From positions 62,001 to 126,000 of the forward strand of contig CACOBG010000003.1 in the NCBI GenBank assembly GCA_902625415.1: a DNA stretch of 64,000 nucleotides. The letters run 5' to 3'. The translations under genes were made by a program, and so were the position numbers. This document shows, one piece after another, positions 17,615-26,875 of this stretch (positions are counted from its first letter, which is position 1; each line of letters starts with the position of its first letter). Under the pieces are notes generated by a model. The model was not told the origin of the DNA, made no database searches, and saw nothing but the letters and a program-made list of their open reading frames with translations. The stretch is from an uncultured SAR86 cluster bacterium. Its GTDB lineage: Bacteria; Pseudomonadota; Gammaproteobacteria; Magnimaribacterales; AG-339-G14.

Positions 17615-19378
17615 TTATTTTAGAATAATTTTAGGCACATTAATTTTTTTAGCTCTTAAATATTCCCCTAACGACTTTGCCTGCCCATCCATCCTTGTTG
17701 ATGAAGAAACTCCATCTTGCAAAATTCCATGAATATAAAAATTTAAAGATAAAATATTAGGTAATTCAAATCTATCAATTTCAAAAGATTTTAAATCTGG
17801 GAGCAATTCTTTCAATTTATCAACAGTTAAAAAATCAAATAGAAATCCATAAGCTTCCGGATTTTTACTCCACACACCAAGATTAGCGCAACCTCCTTTA
17901 TCTCCAGATCTGGTACCAAAGATATCTCCAAAAAATATTTCCGTATCAGGATTTTCAGTTATTTGCTTTACCTCAGCAGGTTCCTTTTGGTAATAAACTT
18001 CTTCAAAGTCCAGCTGGCTAGTTGGAATAACTTCCATGATCTTGCCATCAAAATGCACTTTTTCCTTAATAAATTTACTATTAACCAGAGCTGGCCAATA
18101 CTCAATATAAGGACCACTAGGGACAACTCCACTTCTTCCTGTCCAGCCTGGAAAGTTTGCTAAAGCTAATTCAATTATTTTAGCGCTGAATAATCGCCCA
18201 ACTAAATCAGGATTTTGAGACATTACATCAATTCTAAGAAAGGCTTGTGCTTGTTCGTTGCTTTCTGGATTTTCTTTGTCAGTTCTGTGTAACTGTATAT
18301 CTACCTTATCAAACTGCTCTTTACCGCCAACCGAATCGAAAATAGTTTCAGTAATTAATTTGGCTTTTTCCTCAATATCTAAACCTGTAAGAAGTAACTC
18401 AGTACCATTTCTGAAACCTCCCGCAAGATTAATACAAACTTTATGATCTTTAGGTGGACTACTTCCTCTACAACCAGAAACAAATACCCTATCTTCGGCC
18501 TCTTGTTCAATTTTTAGAGTATCAAAATGAGAAATAACATCTGGATTTACATAAGCAGGAGAACCTATCTCATAAAGAAGCTGTGCTGTGACGGTACCAA
18601 CAGAGACCAATCCTCCGGTATTTGGGTGTTTGGTAATTATAAAGCTGCCATCTTGGTTTATTTCAGCTATTGGATAACCAATATCTTTAAAAGAAGGAAC
18701 CTCTTTAAAAAAAGAATAATTTCCGCCAGTGGCTTGAGCACCACATTCGATTATATGCCCAGCTGCAAGGGCTCCGGCAAGCTGATCATAATCATTTCTT
18801 GACCAATTAAATTTCCATGCTGCAGGACCTATAACTACAGCAGCATCTGTGACTCTTGGGCAAATGACCACATCAGCACCGTTATCTAGAGCCTCTTTAA
18901 TACCCCAAGCTCCTAAGTAAGCGTTTGCAGTAAGTGGTTTTTTCTCATAAGAAAAAAGATCATTGTTCTTATCAATATTTTTTAGCTTTTCACCAGACGA
19001 ACTTAATTCATCAAGTCTAGGCATCAAATCGTCACCATCAATATAAGCGACCTTCAAATCAAGATTCAATTCTTTGATTATATTTTCAACTTCAGTTGCC
19101 ATTGAAGCAGGATTCAAACCTCCTGCATTAGATACAATTTTAATTTTTTGATCATTGCAGAGTTTTGCTACATCTCTAAACTGTTTCAGAAAGGTTCCTA
19201 CATATCCTTGATTTTCTCCCCTTTTCATTTTCTGGTTATATAAAATAGTCATCGTCAATTCAGCAAGATAATCTCCCGTTAAAACATCTATTGGTCCGCC
19301 TTCAACCATTTTTTTTGCTATGGATAGATTGTCTCCATAAAATCCGCTGCAATTTGCTATCTTTATTACTTCTGACAT
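17615..19378 (-). CDS. Acyclic terpene utilization AtuA-family protein (DUF1446 + AtuA C-terminal domain)
   Basis: A 587-residue protein of the AtuA/DUF1446 family. The N-terminal domain starts IKIANCSGFYGDN and continues with VLTGDYLAELTM, SNAGGLNPASM and CPRVTDAAVVIGPAAW. The C-terminal 110 residues carry FGTRSGDKGGCANLGVW, the signature of the AtuA C-terminal domain, so the protein is complete. AtuA is essential for citronellol/geraniol use in Pseudomonas, but its reaction is not known. The gene starts directly after the EamA stop and lies 6 nt before the hydratase, consistent with one operon facing the carboxylase pair. Confidence 0.88.
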   Translation of the reverse strand: MSEVIKIANCSGFYGDNLSIAKKMVEGGPIDVLTGDYLAELTMTILYNQKMKRGENQGYVGTFLKQFRDVAKLCNDQKIKIVSNAGGLNPASMATEVENIIKELNLDLKVAYIDGDDLMPRLDELSSSGEKLKNIDKNNDLFSYEKKPLTANAYLGAWGIKEALDNGADVVICPRVTDAAVVIGPAAWKFNWSRNDYDQLAGALAAGHIIECGAQATGGNYSFFKEVPSFKDIGYPIAEINQDGSFIITKHPNTGGLVSVGTVTAQLLYEIGSPAYVNPDVISHFDTLKIEQEAEDRVFVSGCRGSSPPKDHKVCINLAGGFRNGTELLLTGLDIEEKAKLITETIFDSVGGKEQFDKVDIQLHRTDKENPESNEQAQAFLRIDVMSQNPDLVGRLFSAKIIELALANFPGWTGRSGVVPSGPYIEYWPALVNSKFIKEKVHFDGKIMEVIPTSQLDFEEVYYQKEPAEVKQITENPDTEIFFGDIFGTRSGDKGGCANLGVWSKNPEAYGFLFDFLTVDKLKELLPDLKSFEIDRFELPNILSLNFYIHGILQDGVSSSTRMDGQAKSLGEYLRAKKINVPKIILK

Positions 19379-20257
19379 TTAATTTTTTATAGTTTTTTGA
19401 TCGGAAATTCCCGCTAAGTAAATCCCAATTAAAAGAATAATAGCACCGAAAATCTGCTGTATTAAGAACATTTCTTGAAATAGTAAAAAAGCCAGAAAAG
19501 CTGCTGTGAGCGGCTGGATTAAAAGTATTAATGAAGAAAATTGCACTCTTATTAGAGAAAGTCCATAAATAATTAAGCCTTGTCCTGCTATTTGAATAAA
19601 TAAGCCTTGGAACAAAATATTTGACCACCCCAAGACTGTTTCAGGAAAGGCATGACCAATCTCTAAAAGACTTCCCAAATAAAGTGGAATGCATCCAAAT
19701 AATGCAGAAAAAAACATTAAATGAAAAGTTTCATAAGTTTCTGAAAACTTTTTAACTGAAATTAAATATCCTGAATAAAAAACCGCAGCGACTAAAGATA
19801 ATAAATCTCCAGTAAAAGTTTGATATTCATTTTGTTCAAATAAGATTAAAAAGACTCCACCAAGACAACAAAAACCAGCAAAATAAAAAAATAAATCTAA
19901 TTTATCTTTAAATAAAAAATAAGAAATTATGGCCACATAAATGGGGGCTGTATTAACAAAAAGAGCAGCGTTAGCTACTGATGTCTGATTTATTGACCAA
20001 TGCCATAAAGTAATGTCACTTCCGAAAAATAATCCTGGTATTGCAAGAATCAGCATATCTTTGTACTTGAGATTGATAAATTTATTTTTTGCAATCCCAT
20101 AAACAAACAAAATGAACGTCGCGCAGAGAAATCTATAAAATCCTGTCAAAGAAGGAGTAATTTCACTTGTTCTTACTAAAATTGGAGCAACACCAATAAG
20201 CATGGCTCCAATAGATGTTGATAATATTCCTATTGTTCTTGAATTTAGATTTGTCAT
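19379..20257 (-). CDS. EamA/DMT-superfamily transporter
   Basis: Inner-membrane protein of about ten transmembrane segments (292 aa) made of two EamA repeats. The first spans about residues 10-135 with the motif LTGFYRFLCATFIL, and the second about 145-285 ending in FLAFLLFQEMFLIQQIFGAIILL. EamA proteins export or import small metabolites, and the cargo is not predictable. It opens the minus-strand run that continues into the AtuA-like gene with no gap, so it may move a metabolite of that pathway. It is divergent from xseA with only 30 nt between starts. Confidence 0.9.
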   Translation of the reverse strand: MTNLNSRTIGILSTSIGAMLIGVAPILVRTSEITPSLTGFYRFLCATFILFVYGIAKNKFINLKYKDMLILAIPGLFFGSDITLWHWSINQTSVANAALFVNTAPIYVAIISYFLFKDKLDLFFYFAGFCCLGGVFLILFEQNEYQTFTGDLLSLVAAVFYSGYLISVKKFSETYETFHLMFFSALFGCIPLYLGSLLEIGHAFPETVLGWSNILFQGLFIQIAGQGLIIYGLSLIRVQFSSLILLIQPLTAAFLAFLLFQEMFLIQQIFGAIILLIGIYLAGISDQKTIKN

Positions 20258-20287
20258 TTTTATGGGAAGTATAGATATACTGTAACA

Positions 20288-21646
20288 ATGTTAAGTAAAG
20301 AACAAAAAAATTCTCCTGAAATTTTTTCTGTCTCTCAACTCAATAAAAACGCTAAGTTTACTCTTGAAAAAAAATTCAATGATGTTTGGGTAAAAGGAGA
20401 AATTTCTGAATTTACCAATTACCGTCAATCTGGACATTGGTACTTCACCTTAAAGGATGAGAATTCATCCATTAGTTGTGTGATGTTTAAATTTAAAAAC
20501 TCATATCTTAAAAATATTCCTGAAATCGGTGACGTGATAGTCCTCAAAGGAAAATTATCCTTATTTGAGGCTCAAGGTAGATATCAATTTATAGCAGAAA
20601 GCTTAGAGTATTCAGGTGAAGGAGATTTGTTAAAGGCTTTTGAAAATTTAAAAAATAAGCTTTTAAAAGAAGGTCTCTTCGATGAATCTTTTAAAAAAGA
20701 AATTCCTGAATTACCGATGCATATTGGTGTAGTAACTTCGCCATCAGGCGCCGTAATTCAAGATATTAGAAACGTATTGGAAAGAAGAGCGCCCTTATCA
20801 AAACTTATTTTAGCCCCTTCTTTGGTGCAGGGAGACAAAGCAGAGAACGAAATAATAAATGCATTAAACATGCTTCGAGAATTTAATAAAACAGAAAAAT
20901 TAGATCTAATAATAGTTGCTAGAGGCGGTGGCTCCCTAGAAGATCTTTGGTGCTTCAATAGCGAAAATATTGCAAGAGAGATTTATGCTCTTGAAATTCC
21001 TGTAATAAGCGCGGTTGGTCACGAAACAGATTTTACAATTTGCGATTTAGTTTCTGACTTAAGGGCTCCAACTCCTTCAGCAGCAGCTGAAATAGCAAGC
21101 CAAGCTCACTCACAAATTGTTGATAAAATTAAGATTCTAGAAAAATCAATCTCAATATCAATAAAAAATTATCTCGAAACTAAAAATGAAAATTTTAGTG
21201 ATACATCCAATGTTCTAAAGAAGATTAATTTTAATCTAGATCAAAAGATTTTTAAAATTGATGAAAGCTTCAATAAAATTGTTTTTTTACAAAAGGATGG
21301 GTTTTCATCTAAAAGGTTAAACCTCATAAAAAAAAGAACTTCTTTAAGAGATAGAAATCCACTCATAAAGCTTTCAAATCAAAAAGCAGATTTAAAGAGT
21401 AAAAAATTAATTTTTAAAAATGTATTTAATAAAGTTCTTTTCAGCAAAAAAAATTCTTTTGATAGTTCTTCATCAAAATTACAAGCTTTTAGTCCTCTAT
21501 CAGTTTTATCGAGGGGCTATACTGTTTCCACCAAAGATGGTGAGCTCTTGGATAACACGAAGTTAACTGAGGGAGATGAAATTCTCACTAGAACTGAACG
21601 AAATCTCATTCTTTCAGAAATAACTAAAATAGATGAAATTAAATAA
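20288..21646 (+). CDS. xseA: Exodeoxyribonuclease VII large subunit
   Basis: Catalytic subunit of exonuclease VII (452 aa), which degrades single-stranded DNA from both ends in the cytosol. The N-terminal OB-fold reads VWVKGEISEFTNYRQSGHWY. The catalytic domain includes IGVVTSPSGAVIQDI, IVARGGGSLEDLWCFN, SAVGHETDFTICD and RAPTPSAAAE. A long lysine-rich coiled-coil region and the end motif LSRGYTVSTKDG follow. No xseB is visible in the window. Its 3' end overlaps the M23 lipoprotein gene by 14 nt. Confidence 0.95.
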   Translation: MLSKEQKNSPEIFSVSQLNKNAKFTLEKKFNDVWVKGEISEFTNYRQSGHWYFTLKDENSSISCVMFKFKNSYLKNIPEIGDVIVLKGKLSLFEAQGRYQFIAESLEYSGEGDLLKAFENLKNKLLKEGLFDESFKKEIPELPMHIGVVTSPSGAVIQDIRNVLERRAPLSKLILAPSLVQGDKAENEIINALNMLREFNKTEKLDLIIVARGGGSLEDLWCFNSENIAREIYALEIPVISAVGHETDFTICDLVSDLRAPTPSAAAEIASQAHSQIVDKIKILEKSISISIKNYLETKNENFSDTSNVLKKINFNLDQKIFKIDESFNKIVFLQKDGFSSKRLNLIKKRTSLRDRNPLIKLSNQKADLKSKKLIFKNVFNKVLFSKKNSFDSSSSKLQAFSPLSVLSRGYTVSTKDGELLDNTKLTEGDEILTRTERNLILSEITKIDEIK

Positions 21647-22427
21647 TTTTTTAATATTTTTTTTTCTGACTTTTTTATTTAGTTGTTCAAACTTCAAATT
21701 AGCTAAGGTAACTCCTTGTTCATTTCCAAATGAAACACTTGAAAAAGGAGGCCTGCTAAATAGATTTATTAGCAAAGAAAATCTAGACAATTCTTATAAA
21801 AAATATATCTGTAAAGACATTGCTGGTCATCGACTTGTATACCCCATTTCTTATTCTTCAAAAATGAAATTTACAATTATGGGAGAGACCATAATTCTTT
21901 CTGAAAAAGAATTCAGAGAATCTAGAATTATAATTAAAGATAATAAGTTCAATCAAATCTCTAATGAAAATCTAACAAGAATTAAGACCGAAAGAGAAAT
22001 TTATGGAAGAAAGATATCTGTAAAATCAGTAAAAAAATATCAGGATACTAAGTTCAATTTCCCTGCTAAAGGGATAATTTCCAGTGAGTATGGAGTGAAA
22101 CGTTTTATAAATGGTTCCCCTAGAAATCCCCACTTAGGACTAGATATAGCGGCGGAAACTGGAACGTCAGTAGTCGCTCCAGAAAATGGCAAAGTTATTT
22201 TTGTTGGTGAATTTTTTTATAGAGGCAACCTAATAATCATTGACCATGGTAATGGCATTATCTCTACCTATTCCCATTTAAATGAAACTTTTGTTTCTGA
22301 AGGAGATAATGTTCTTAAAAATTCTAAAATTGGAACAGTTGGTTCTTCTGGAAGAGTCACAGGGCCTCATCTCCACTTTGAAATTATTTTATTAGGAACA
22401 AAAGTAAATCCAATGCTATTTCTTTAA
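21633..22427 (+). CDS. M23/LytM-family peptidase lipoprotein
   Basis: Predicted outer-envelope protein (264 aa). A lipobox LFSC at about residues 15-18 ends the signal peptide. The C-terminal LytM domain has the zinc motif HLGLDIAAETG and the second motif GPHLHFEI, so all metal ligands (H, D, H) seem present and it may be an active endopeptidase acting on cell-wall peptides. It lacks an obvious LysM domain, unlike NlpD. It overlaps xseA by 14 nt, and its stop shares TTAA with the convergent TlpA-like gene. Confidence 0.88.
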   Translation: MKLNNFLIFFFLTFLFSCSNFKLAKVTPCSFPNETLEKGGLLNRFISKENLDNSYKKYICKDIAGHRLVYPISYSSKMKFTIMGETIILSEKEFRESRIIIKDNKFNQISNENLTRIKTEREIYGRKISVKSVKKYQDTKFNFPAKGIISSEYGVKRFINGSPRNPHLGLDIAAETGTSVVAPENGKVIFVGEFFYRGNLIIIDHGNGIISTYSHLNETFVSEGDNVLKNSKIGTVGSSGRVTGPHLHFEIILLGTKVNPMLFL

Positions 22428-22864
22428 AGAGATAACAATTTAATAATTTCTTCTTCTGTTTGCGGTCCAACTAATGTAAGTTCCAATTCTCCTTTTCTAT
22501 TAACAATAAATGTTACAGGAAGGTTCTCTGGTATGACCCAATCATAAATAATAGAAGGGTCCGTTAATAAAGAGTCTACTTGTACATTAAATTTTTCTAA
22601 CTGTTGTTTTAATTCCTCTCCTTCCAACATATCAAAGTTAATTAAAAAAACTTTTAAATCATCAGAGAAATTGGACTGAAGATTATTTAATTCAGGAATT
22701 TCTTTTATACAAGGAGGACACCAATCTGCCCAATAGTTAAAAACTATCCATTTACCTTTTAAATCATCAAGAAAAACTCCTTTTCCTTCAAAAACATTTA
22801 GATCCGGTTTTGAGCAAGAGAGCAGAAGAAAAATTATCAAAAAATTATTAAAAATAGACTTCAT
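22424..22864 (-). CDS. TlpA/ResA-like thioredoxin-fold lipoprotein
   Basis: Periplasmic thiol-disulfide protein (146 aa) tethered by a lipid. The signal ends in the lipobox LLSC at about residues 14-17. The redox motif is WADWCPPCIKEIPEL (CPPC), followed by a typical thioredoxin fold with the cis-Pro segment ENLPVTFIVNRKGEL. TlpA-like proteins reduce periplasmic disulfides, for instance for cytochrome c or copper-site assembly; which target applies here is not clear. It is convergent with the M23 gene and divergent from sppA (24-nt gap). Confidence 0.9.
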   Translation of the reverse strand: MKSIFNNFLIIFLLLSCSKPDLNVFEGKGVFLDDLKGKWIVFNYWADWCPPCIKEIPELNNLQSNFSDDLKVFLINFDMLEGEELKQQLEKFNVQVDSLLTDPSIIYDWVIPENLPVTFIVNRKGELELTLVGPQTEEEIIKLLSL

Positions 22865-22888
22865 AATCTTTATATAATACTTCTTTAA

Positions 22889-24616
22889 ATGAGCTTCTTA
22901 AGAAAATTTTTCAACTTCGTTGACCTAACAAGAAAAGTTATTTTGAATCTATTCTTCATTTTGGCTTTATTATTCATTGCAATCACTTTTTTGGTTAGCG
23001 ACTTCAAGGAAGACCTTAGTGCTGTAATAACTTTTGCCCCAAAAAAAATAAACGAAACAACAAATTCAAATCTTTCTTTTTTTGAGAGGGAAACCTATGA
23101 ATTGAATTTGTTCGAAATAATTTCGGCTATTGAAACGGCGGGTACAGAAGAAGAAGTAAAGATACTATTTATGGATTTAACCTATTTAGACATTTCATTC
23201 ACAGGTATCTTAGAAATTGGTAAAGCCATAGAGAGTTTCAAAAGTCAGGGCAAAAAAGTAATTGCCTATTCTGATTTTTACGACAAGAAAAACTATCTTT
23301 TGGCTTCTTATGCTGATTCTATTTTATTGAATCAGAATGGTTTAGTTCTTTTAGATGGATTTTCTTCACAGAAACCTTTTATTAAACAATTATTGGAAAA
23401 ACTTAATATTGGCGTATCAACTTTTGTTTCTGGAAGATATAAATCAGCATTGGACACTTTTACTCGAGATAATTTATCCGAAGAAGATAGACTCCAAACA
23501 TCTTCTTATCTTTCTGAAGTCTGGGATTCTTGGAAAGAAATAATTACAAAAAATAGAAGTAAAGTTTCAGATTTAGAAATAGATAATTACATAAATAATC
23601 TCGGAAAATTAACTGAAAAATTTGATGGTGACACTGCAAAGCTAGCAAAAAGCGAGGGTTTGATTGACACTTTAATTGTAAGAACGAACTTAAATGACTA
23701 TCTATCTTCACTTGTTAAGGAAAAAATAATATCTTTTAAAGATAACCTAGCGCTCTTGGACAATGAAAATTCTTCAGATAATAAATTTGCTGTCTTAGTA
23801 GCCTCTGGAGAAATAATCGATGGTGAATATGCAGAAGGAGCGATCTCCAGTGAAAACTTTTCAAAAACTCTCAATAAAATTGATAAAGATAAGTCAATTA
23901 AAGGTTTATTTCTAAGAGTAAATTCTCCAGGAGGAAGTGGTTTTGCTTCAGAAATAATCAGACAAAGATTAGAGCTTCTCAATAAAAAAATTCCAATAGT
24001 AATTTCAATGGGAGATATTGCTGCATCGGGAGGTTATTGGATTTCTATGAATCAAAATACAATAATTGCAAACCCATTTACTCTTACTGGGTCTATTGGT
24101 GTCTGGGCAGCCTTACCTAATTTTAAAGATTCCTTTGAAAATGTTGGAATACTCTTTGATAAGGTTTCTACCAACGAATTAAATTTTTCGTTATTGGAAC
24201 CTCCTAATGACAACTTATCTTCATTTATGCAAAGTTATGTTGATGGTTCTTACAATAAATTTATCAAGCTTGTGTCAAAGAACCGACAGTTAACTATCGA
24301 TAAAACTGAAAAGATTGCTCAAGGAAGAATTTGGTCTGGCAAATCAGCTCTTCAAAATAATCTTGTCGACTCTCTTGGGGTATTTCAAGATGGTATTAAA
24401 ATTCTTGAAGAGAAATCAGGAATTTCAGATTTCAAAATAAAATATATATCTACTTCTCCAGGAATTATTGATGATTTATTTGCATCTTTTAATTCTTTTT
24501 TGAATTCAACTTATAGCCTTTTTGGCTTTATAGAATCAATAGATATTCAAAGACTTGTCAGTAAGAAAAAAATTGAAACGAACTTAATTTGTTTAGTTTG
24601 TCCTGAATTAAGATAA
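22889..24616 (+). CDS. sppA: Signal peptide peptidase SppA, 67-kDa type
   Basis: Inner-membrane serine protease (575 aa) that degrades cleaved signal peptides. One N-terminal membrane anchor lies at about 15-40 (VILNLFFILALLFIAITFLV). Two S49 repeats follow: the first carries the general-base Lys in SGRYKSALDTFTRDNL, and the second the nucleophile Ser in MGDIAASGGYWISM. RVNSPGGSGFASE and GSIGVWA belong to the second repeat. Length and catalytic residues match the E. coli long form. It ends 3 nt before the convergent Hda-like stop. Confidence 0.95.
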   Translation: MSFLRKFFNFVDLTRKVILNLFFILALLFIAITFLVSDFKEDLSAVITFAPKKINETTNSNLSFFERETYELNLFEIISAIETAGTEEEVKILFMDLTYLDISFTGILEIGKAIESFKSQGKKVIAYSDFYDKKNYLLASYADSILLNQNGLVLLDGFSSQKPFIKQLLEKLNIGVSTFVSGRYKSALDTFTRDNLSEEDRLQTSSYLSEVWDSWKEIITKNRSKVSDLEIDNYINNLGKLTEKFDGDTAKLAKSEGLIDTLIVRTNLNDYLSSLVKEKIISFKDNLALLDNENSSDNKFAVLVASGEIIDGEYAEGAISSENFSKTLNKIDKDKSIKGLFLRVNSPGGSGFASEIIRQRLELLNKKIPIVISMGDIAASGGYWISMNQNTIIANPFTLTGSIGVWAALPNFKDSFENVGILFDKVSTNELNFSLLEPPNDNLSSFMQSYVDGSYNKFIKLVSKNRQLTIDKTEKIAQGRIWSGKSALQNNLVDSLGVFQDGIKILEEKSGISDFKIKYISTSPGIIDDLFASFNSFLNSTYSLFGFIESIDIQRLVSKKKIETNLICLVCPELR

Positions 24617-24619
24617 TTT

Positions 24620-25279
24620 TTAAATAATTTTCTTTATTAAATTTATTGAAATAGATTTTTTTTCTTGATGGGAGATTTCATCAAGTTTTTCTGCCAAATT
24701 TAATAAACTATTTAAATCTCGAGAATGATACGTAAATATGTATTGCATTTCTTTGTCATTGATTTCTAAGCCCCTTTGCTGAAGTTCAAAGTTAATTAAG
24801 TTCATTTTTTCTTCATCAGCAGGATTTAAAATCTCAACAGGTAAAACGGTATTCAATCTTGATTCAAGATCTGCCAATTTAATATCTAAATTTTTAATGA
24901 AATCATTACTTGAAAATAAGATTTTGGTATTTTGGTTTAAACAATAATTAAAGCCATTAAATAGAAAAATCTCTGATTCTTGATTTAAAGTATCGCTTGA
25001 TAAGTTTTTTATAAACACCATTGGACATTTAAATACATCCGGGTTGAAAATCTTTTCATTTAGATCGATTATTTCGGGTTGTGTTTTGTAGGAATTTAAA
25101 GAAGCATGAAATAAATAATTTCTTATTAAATCTTCTTTGATGTTTAGTAATAAAAAATTTTCTTCATTACTAAAAAATAACTCAATTTCAGAGATCATTT
25201 TTTTTAAAAATGAAAAGTTTTTCAACTGATCCAATGATCTCTCTTTGGGCAAGAAAATATCTAAAACTTTTTGAATCAT
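24620..25279 (-). CDS. hda: Hda/DnaA-like protein lacking a P-loop
   Basis: 219 aa. The C-terminal third follows the Hda lid (LESRLNTVLPVEILNPADEEKMN cut short here, then QQRGLEI and RDLNSLLNLAEKLD). Hda with the ATP-bound DNA clamp stimulates ATP hydrolysis by DnaA and so prevents re-initiation. The segment where Walker A should be (FLLLNIKEDLIRNYLF) has no GxxGxGKS/T. An N-terminal QKVLDIF could be a clamp-binding peptide. The neighbours (CDP-alcohol transferase, DUF2066, purM) are those of hda in many gammaproteobacteria, which supports the name despite the weak sequence match. Confidence 0.72.
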   Translation of the reverse strand: MIQKVLDIFLPKERSLDQLKNFSFLKKMISEIELFFSNEENFLLLNIKEDLIRNYLFHASLNSYKTQPEIIDLNEKIFNPDVFKCPMVFIKNLSSDTLNQESEIFLFNGFNYCLNQNTKILFSSNDFIKNLDIKLADLESRLNTVLPVEILNPADEEKMNLINFELQQRGLEINDKEMQYIFTYHSRDLNSLLNLAEKLDEISHQEKKSISINLIKKII

Positions 25280-25830
25280 TAAAAGAATATTTGGGAAATT
25301 ACTTTTCTACCTGGATAGTTTAAGTATTCAATTACGCTATAAAGAGAAGTTATTAAGAGCGCTACCATCAGAAAATTTAAGAAAGCTATAGGAACAAGAC
25401 CAAATGAGACCTCAATAATTATAAATCCGAGGTAAGTCATCAAAACGAAACTATTAAATTTTCCAGAAAAATAAGGTTTTATTTCGTAATTATCAATTAG
25501 AAGAGAAGACAAAATGACTCCAACAATAATAAAGAGATCTCTACTCAGAAGAAACATTGTTAAATAAATATTTATTTCTCCAACTAAAGAAAGAGATATA
25601 AGTGTAGCAATGACAAGGACTTTGTCTGAAATAGGATCAAATATTTTGCCAAATCTACTTTCCCAAAAGTACTTTCTTGCAAGATATCCATCTAAAAAAT
25701 CAGATATTCCTGCCAGAAAAAAGAAAAAAAGGGTAAGTTGATAATTTTCTTCTAAAATACTTATTACTATCGGGTAAACCAAAAAAAAACGAAAAACGGT
25801 CAAGAAATTAGGTATTGAGGACGCAATCAT
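25279..25830 (-). CDS. CDP-alcohol phosphatidyltransferase family protein
   Basis: Inner-membrane enzyme (183 aa, about five to six transmembrane segments) that transfers a phosphatidyl group from CDP-diacylglycerol to an alcohol. The full family signature DG-x2-AR-x8-G-x3-D-x3-D is present as DGYLARKYF through GKIFDPISD. It resembles PgsA-type phosphatidylglycerophosphate synthases, though the acceptor cannot be proven. The start overlaps the DUF2066 stop by 1 nt, and its stop overlaps the Hda-like start by 1 nt, so the three genes are translated as a coupled block. Confidence 0.9.
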   Translation of the reverse strand: MIASSIPNFLTVFRFFLVYPIVISILEENYQLTLFFFFLAGISDFLDGYLARKYFWESRFGKIFDPISDKVLVIATLISLSLVGEINIYLTMFLLSRDLFIIVGVILSSLLIDNYEIKPYFSGKFNSFVLMTYLGFIIIEVSFGLVPIAFLNFLMVALLITSLYSVIEYLNYPGRKVISQIFF

Positions 25831-26825
25831 TATTTGCTTAAAGCTAGGAAAAGTTTATCTTTTTCTTGGTTTATTAGGATTAAATTTTCAATTTCATCAA
25901 AGTAATTCAATAGATTTTCTTCTTCTGACAAAAGATTAAAACTATAAGTAACTGAATTATTTCTTAATGACATTAAATTCAGATTATTAATAAATAAAAT
26001 ATTTTTTAATATATTTTCAAATGATTTGTGATCTGAAAAATTTTTTAAACCTCCAATTTCTAAATAGTAAGGAAGATTGGATTGTGAGCTTGCTTTGAGT
26101 CTTTGGTTACTAAATAAATTATCAATTAAAATGTTTATTCCGACTGCTGGCTTATATTTAGATTCAACATCTAATTTAGAAAATTTCTTCTCAATATCCT
26201 CTGGAAGAAAACACCATTCACTAGAACTTGAAATTTCACAAAAAAACCATCCGTCGGAAGGATAACGATCATTAAAAATTGTTAAGTTCTCTAAATTAGA
26301 ATTATTTTCAAAGCTAAATAAACTAATATCTTGAGAGTCTAATATTGGATAAATAATTGTTATGCCCCTCTCATTTGCAACTCTATCAAATTCTTTTTTC
26401 ACAAACTTACATTTCTGATCTAAGGATTTAGCTGCCTGAATAGATGAATAATCTGGCTTACACAGAACCCAAGCAGCAACTTTTGGATTTTTTAAAAACG
26501 AAATTCCAAGATTTAGTTCCAGTAACTTTTCCTGAAGTGCTTTTAAATCAATCGTTACCTCAAGAGCTTCCTCATCATTAAATTCGATAAATTTGTATTC
26601 TCTAACGAAATTATTAGGATTTATTTTTTTAAAATTTTGTTGATTAAGATTGAAGTCCCTTTGACTTCCTAAAACTTTCAGTATCGATTGGTTCAAAGCT
26701 TTTTGAAGTAATTCAGAAACATCTTCATCATCACCTTGAACAATTGTCGAATAATCCTCGCTGTATAAATTTAAAACAGAAAAAATAAGAGAGATAAAAA
26801 AAATAACTTTAATAATTTTTAGCAT
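25830..26825 (-). CDS. DUF2066 domain-containing exported protein
   Basis: 331 aa with an N-terminal signal or anchor (IIKVIFFISLIFSVLNLYS). The early segment EDVSELLQKALNQSILKVLGS and the block VAAWVLCKP fit DUF2066, a family of unknown function found upstream of hda in gammaproteobacteria. It is divergent from purM, as in Pseudomonas-type gene orders. The protein is probably periplasmic. No catalytic motif is recognisable. Confidence 0.75.
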   Translation of the reverse strand: MLKIIKVIFFISLIFSVLNLYSEDYSTIVQGDDEDVSELLQKALNQSILKVLGSQRDFNLNQQNFKKINPNNFVREYKFIEFNDEEALEVTIDLKALQEKLLELNLGISFLKNPKVAAWVLCKPDYSSIQAAKSLDQKCKFVKKEFDRVANERGITIIYPILDSQDISLFSFENNSNLENLTIFNDRYPSDGWFFCEISSSSEWCFLPEDIEKKFSKLDVESKYKPAVGINILIDNLFSNQRLKASSQSNLPYYLEIGGLKNFSDHKSFENILKNILFINNLNLMSLRNNSVTYSFNLLSEEENLLNYFDEIENLILINQEKDKLFLALSK

Positions 26826-26875
26826 TAAAAATGATTATAATATGTTTTTTTAATAGAACTTAAATTCAAAGTCCT

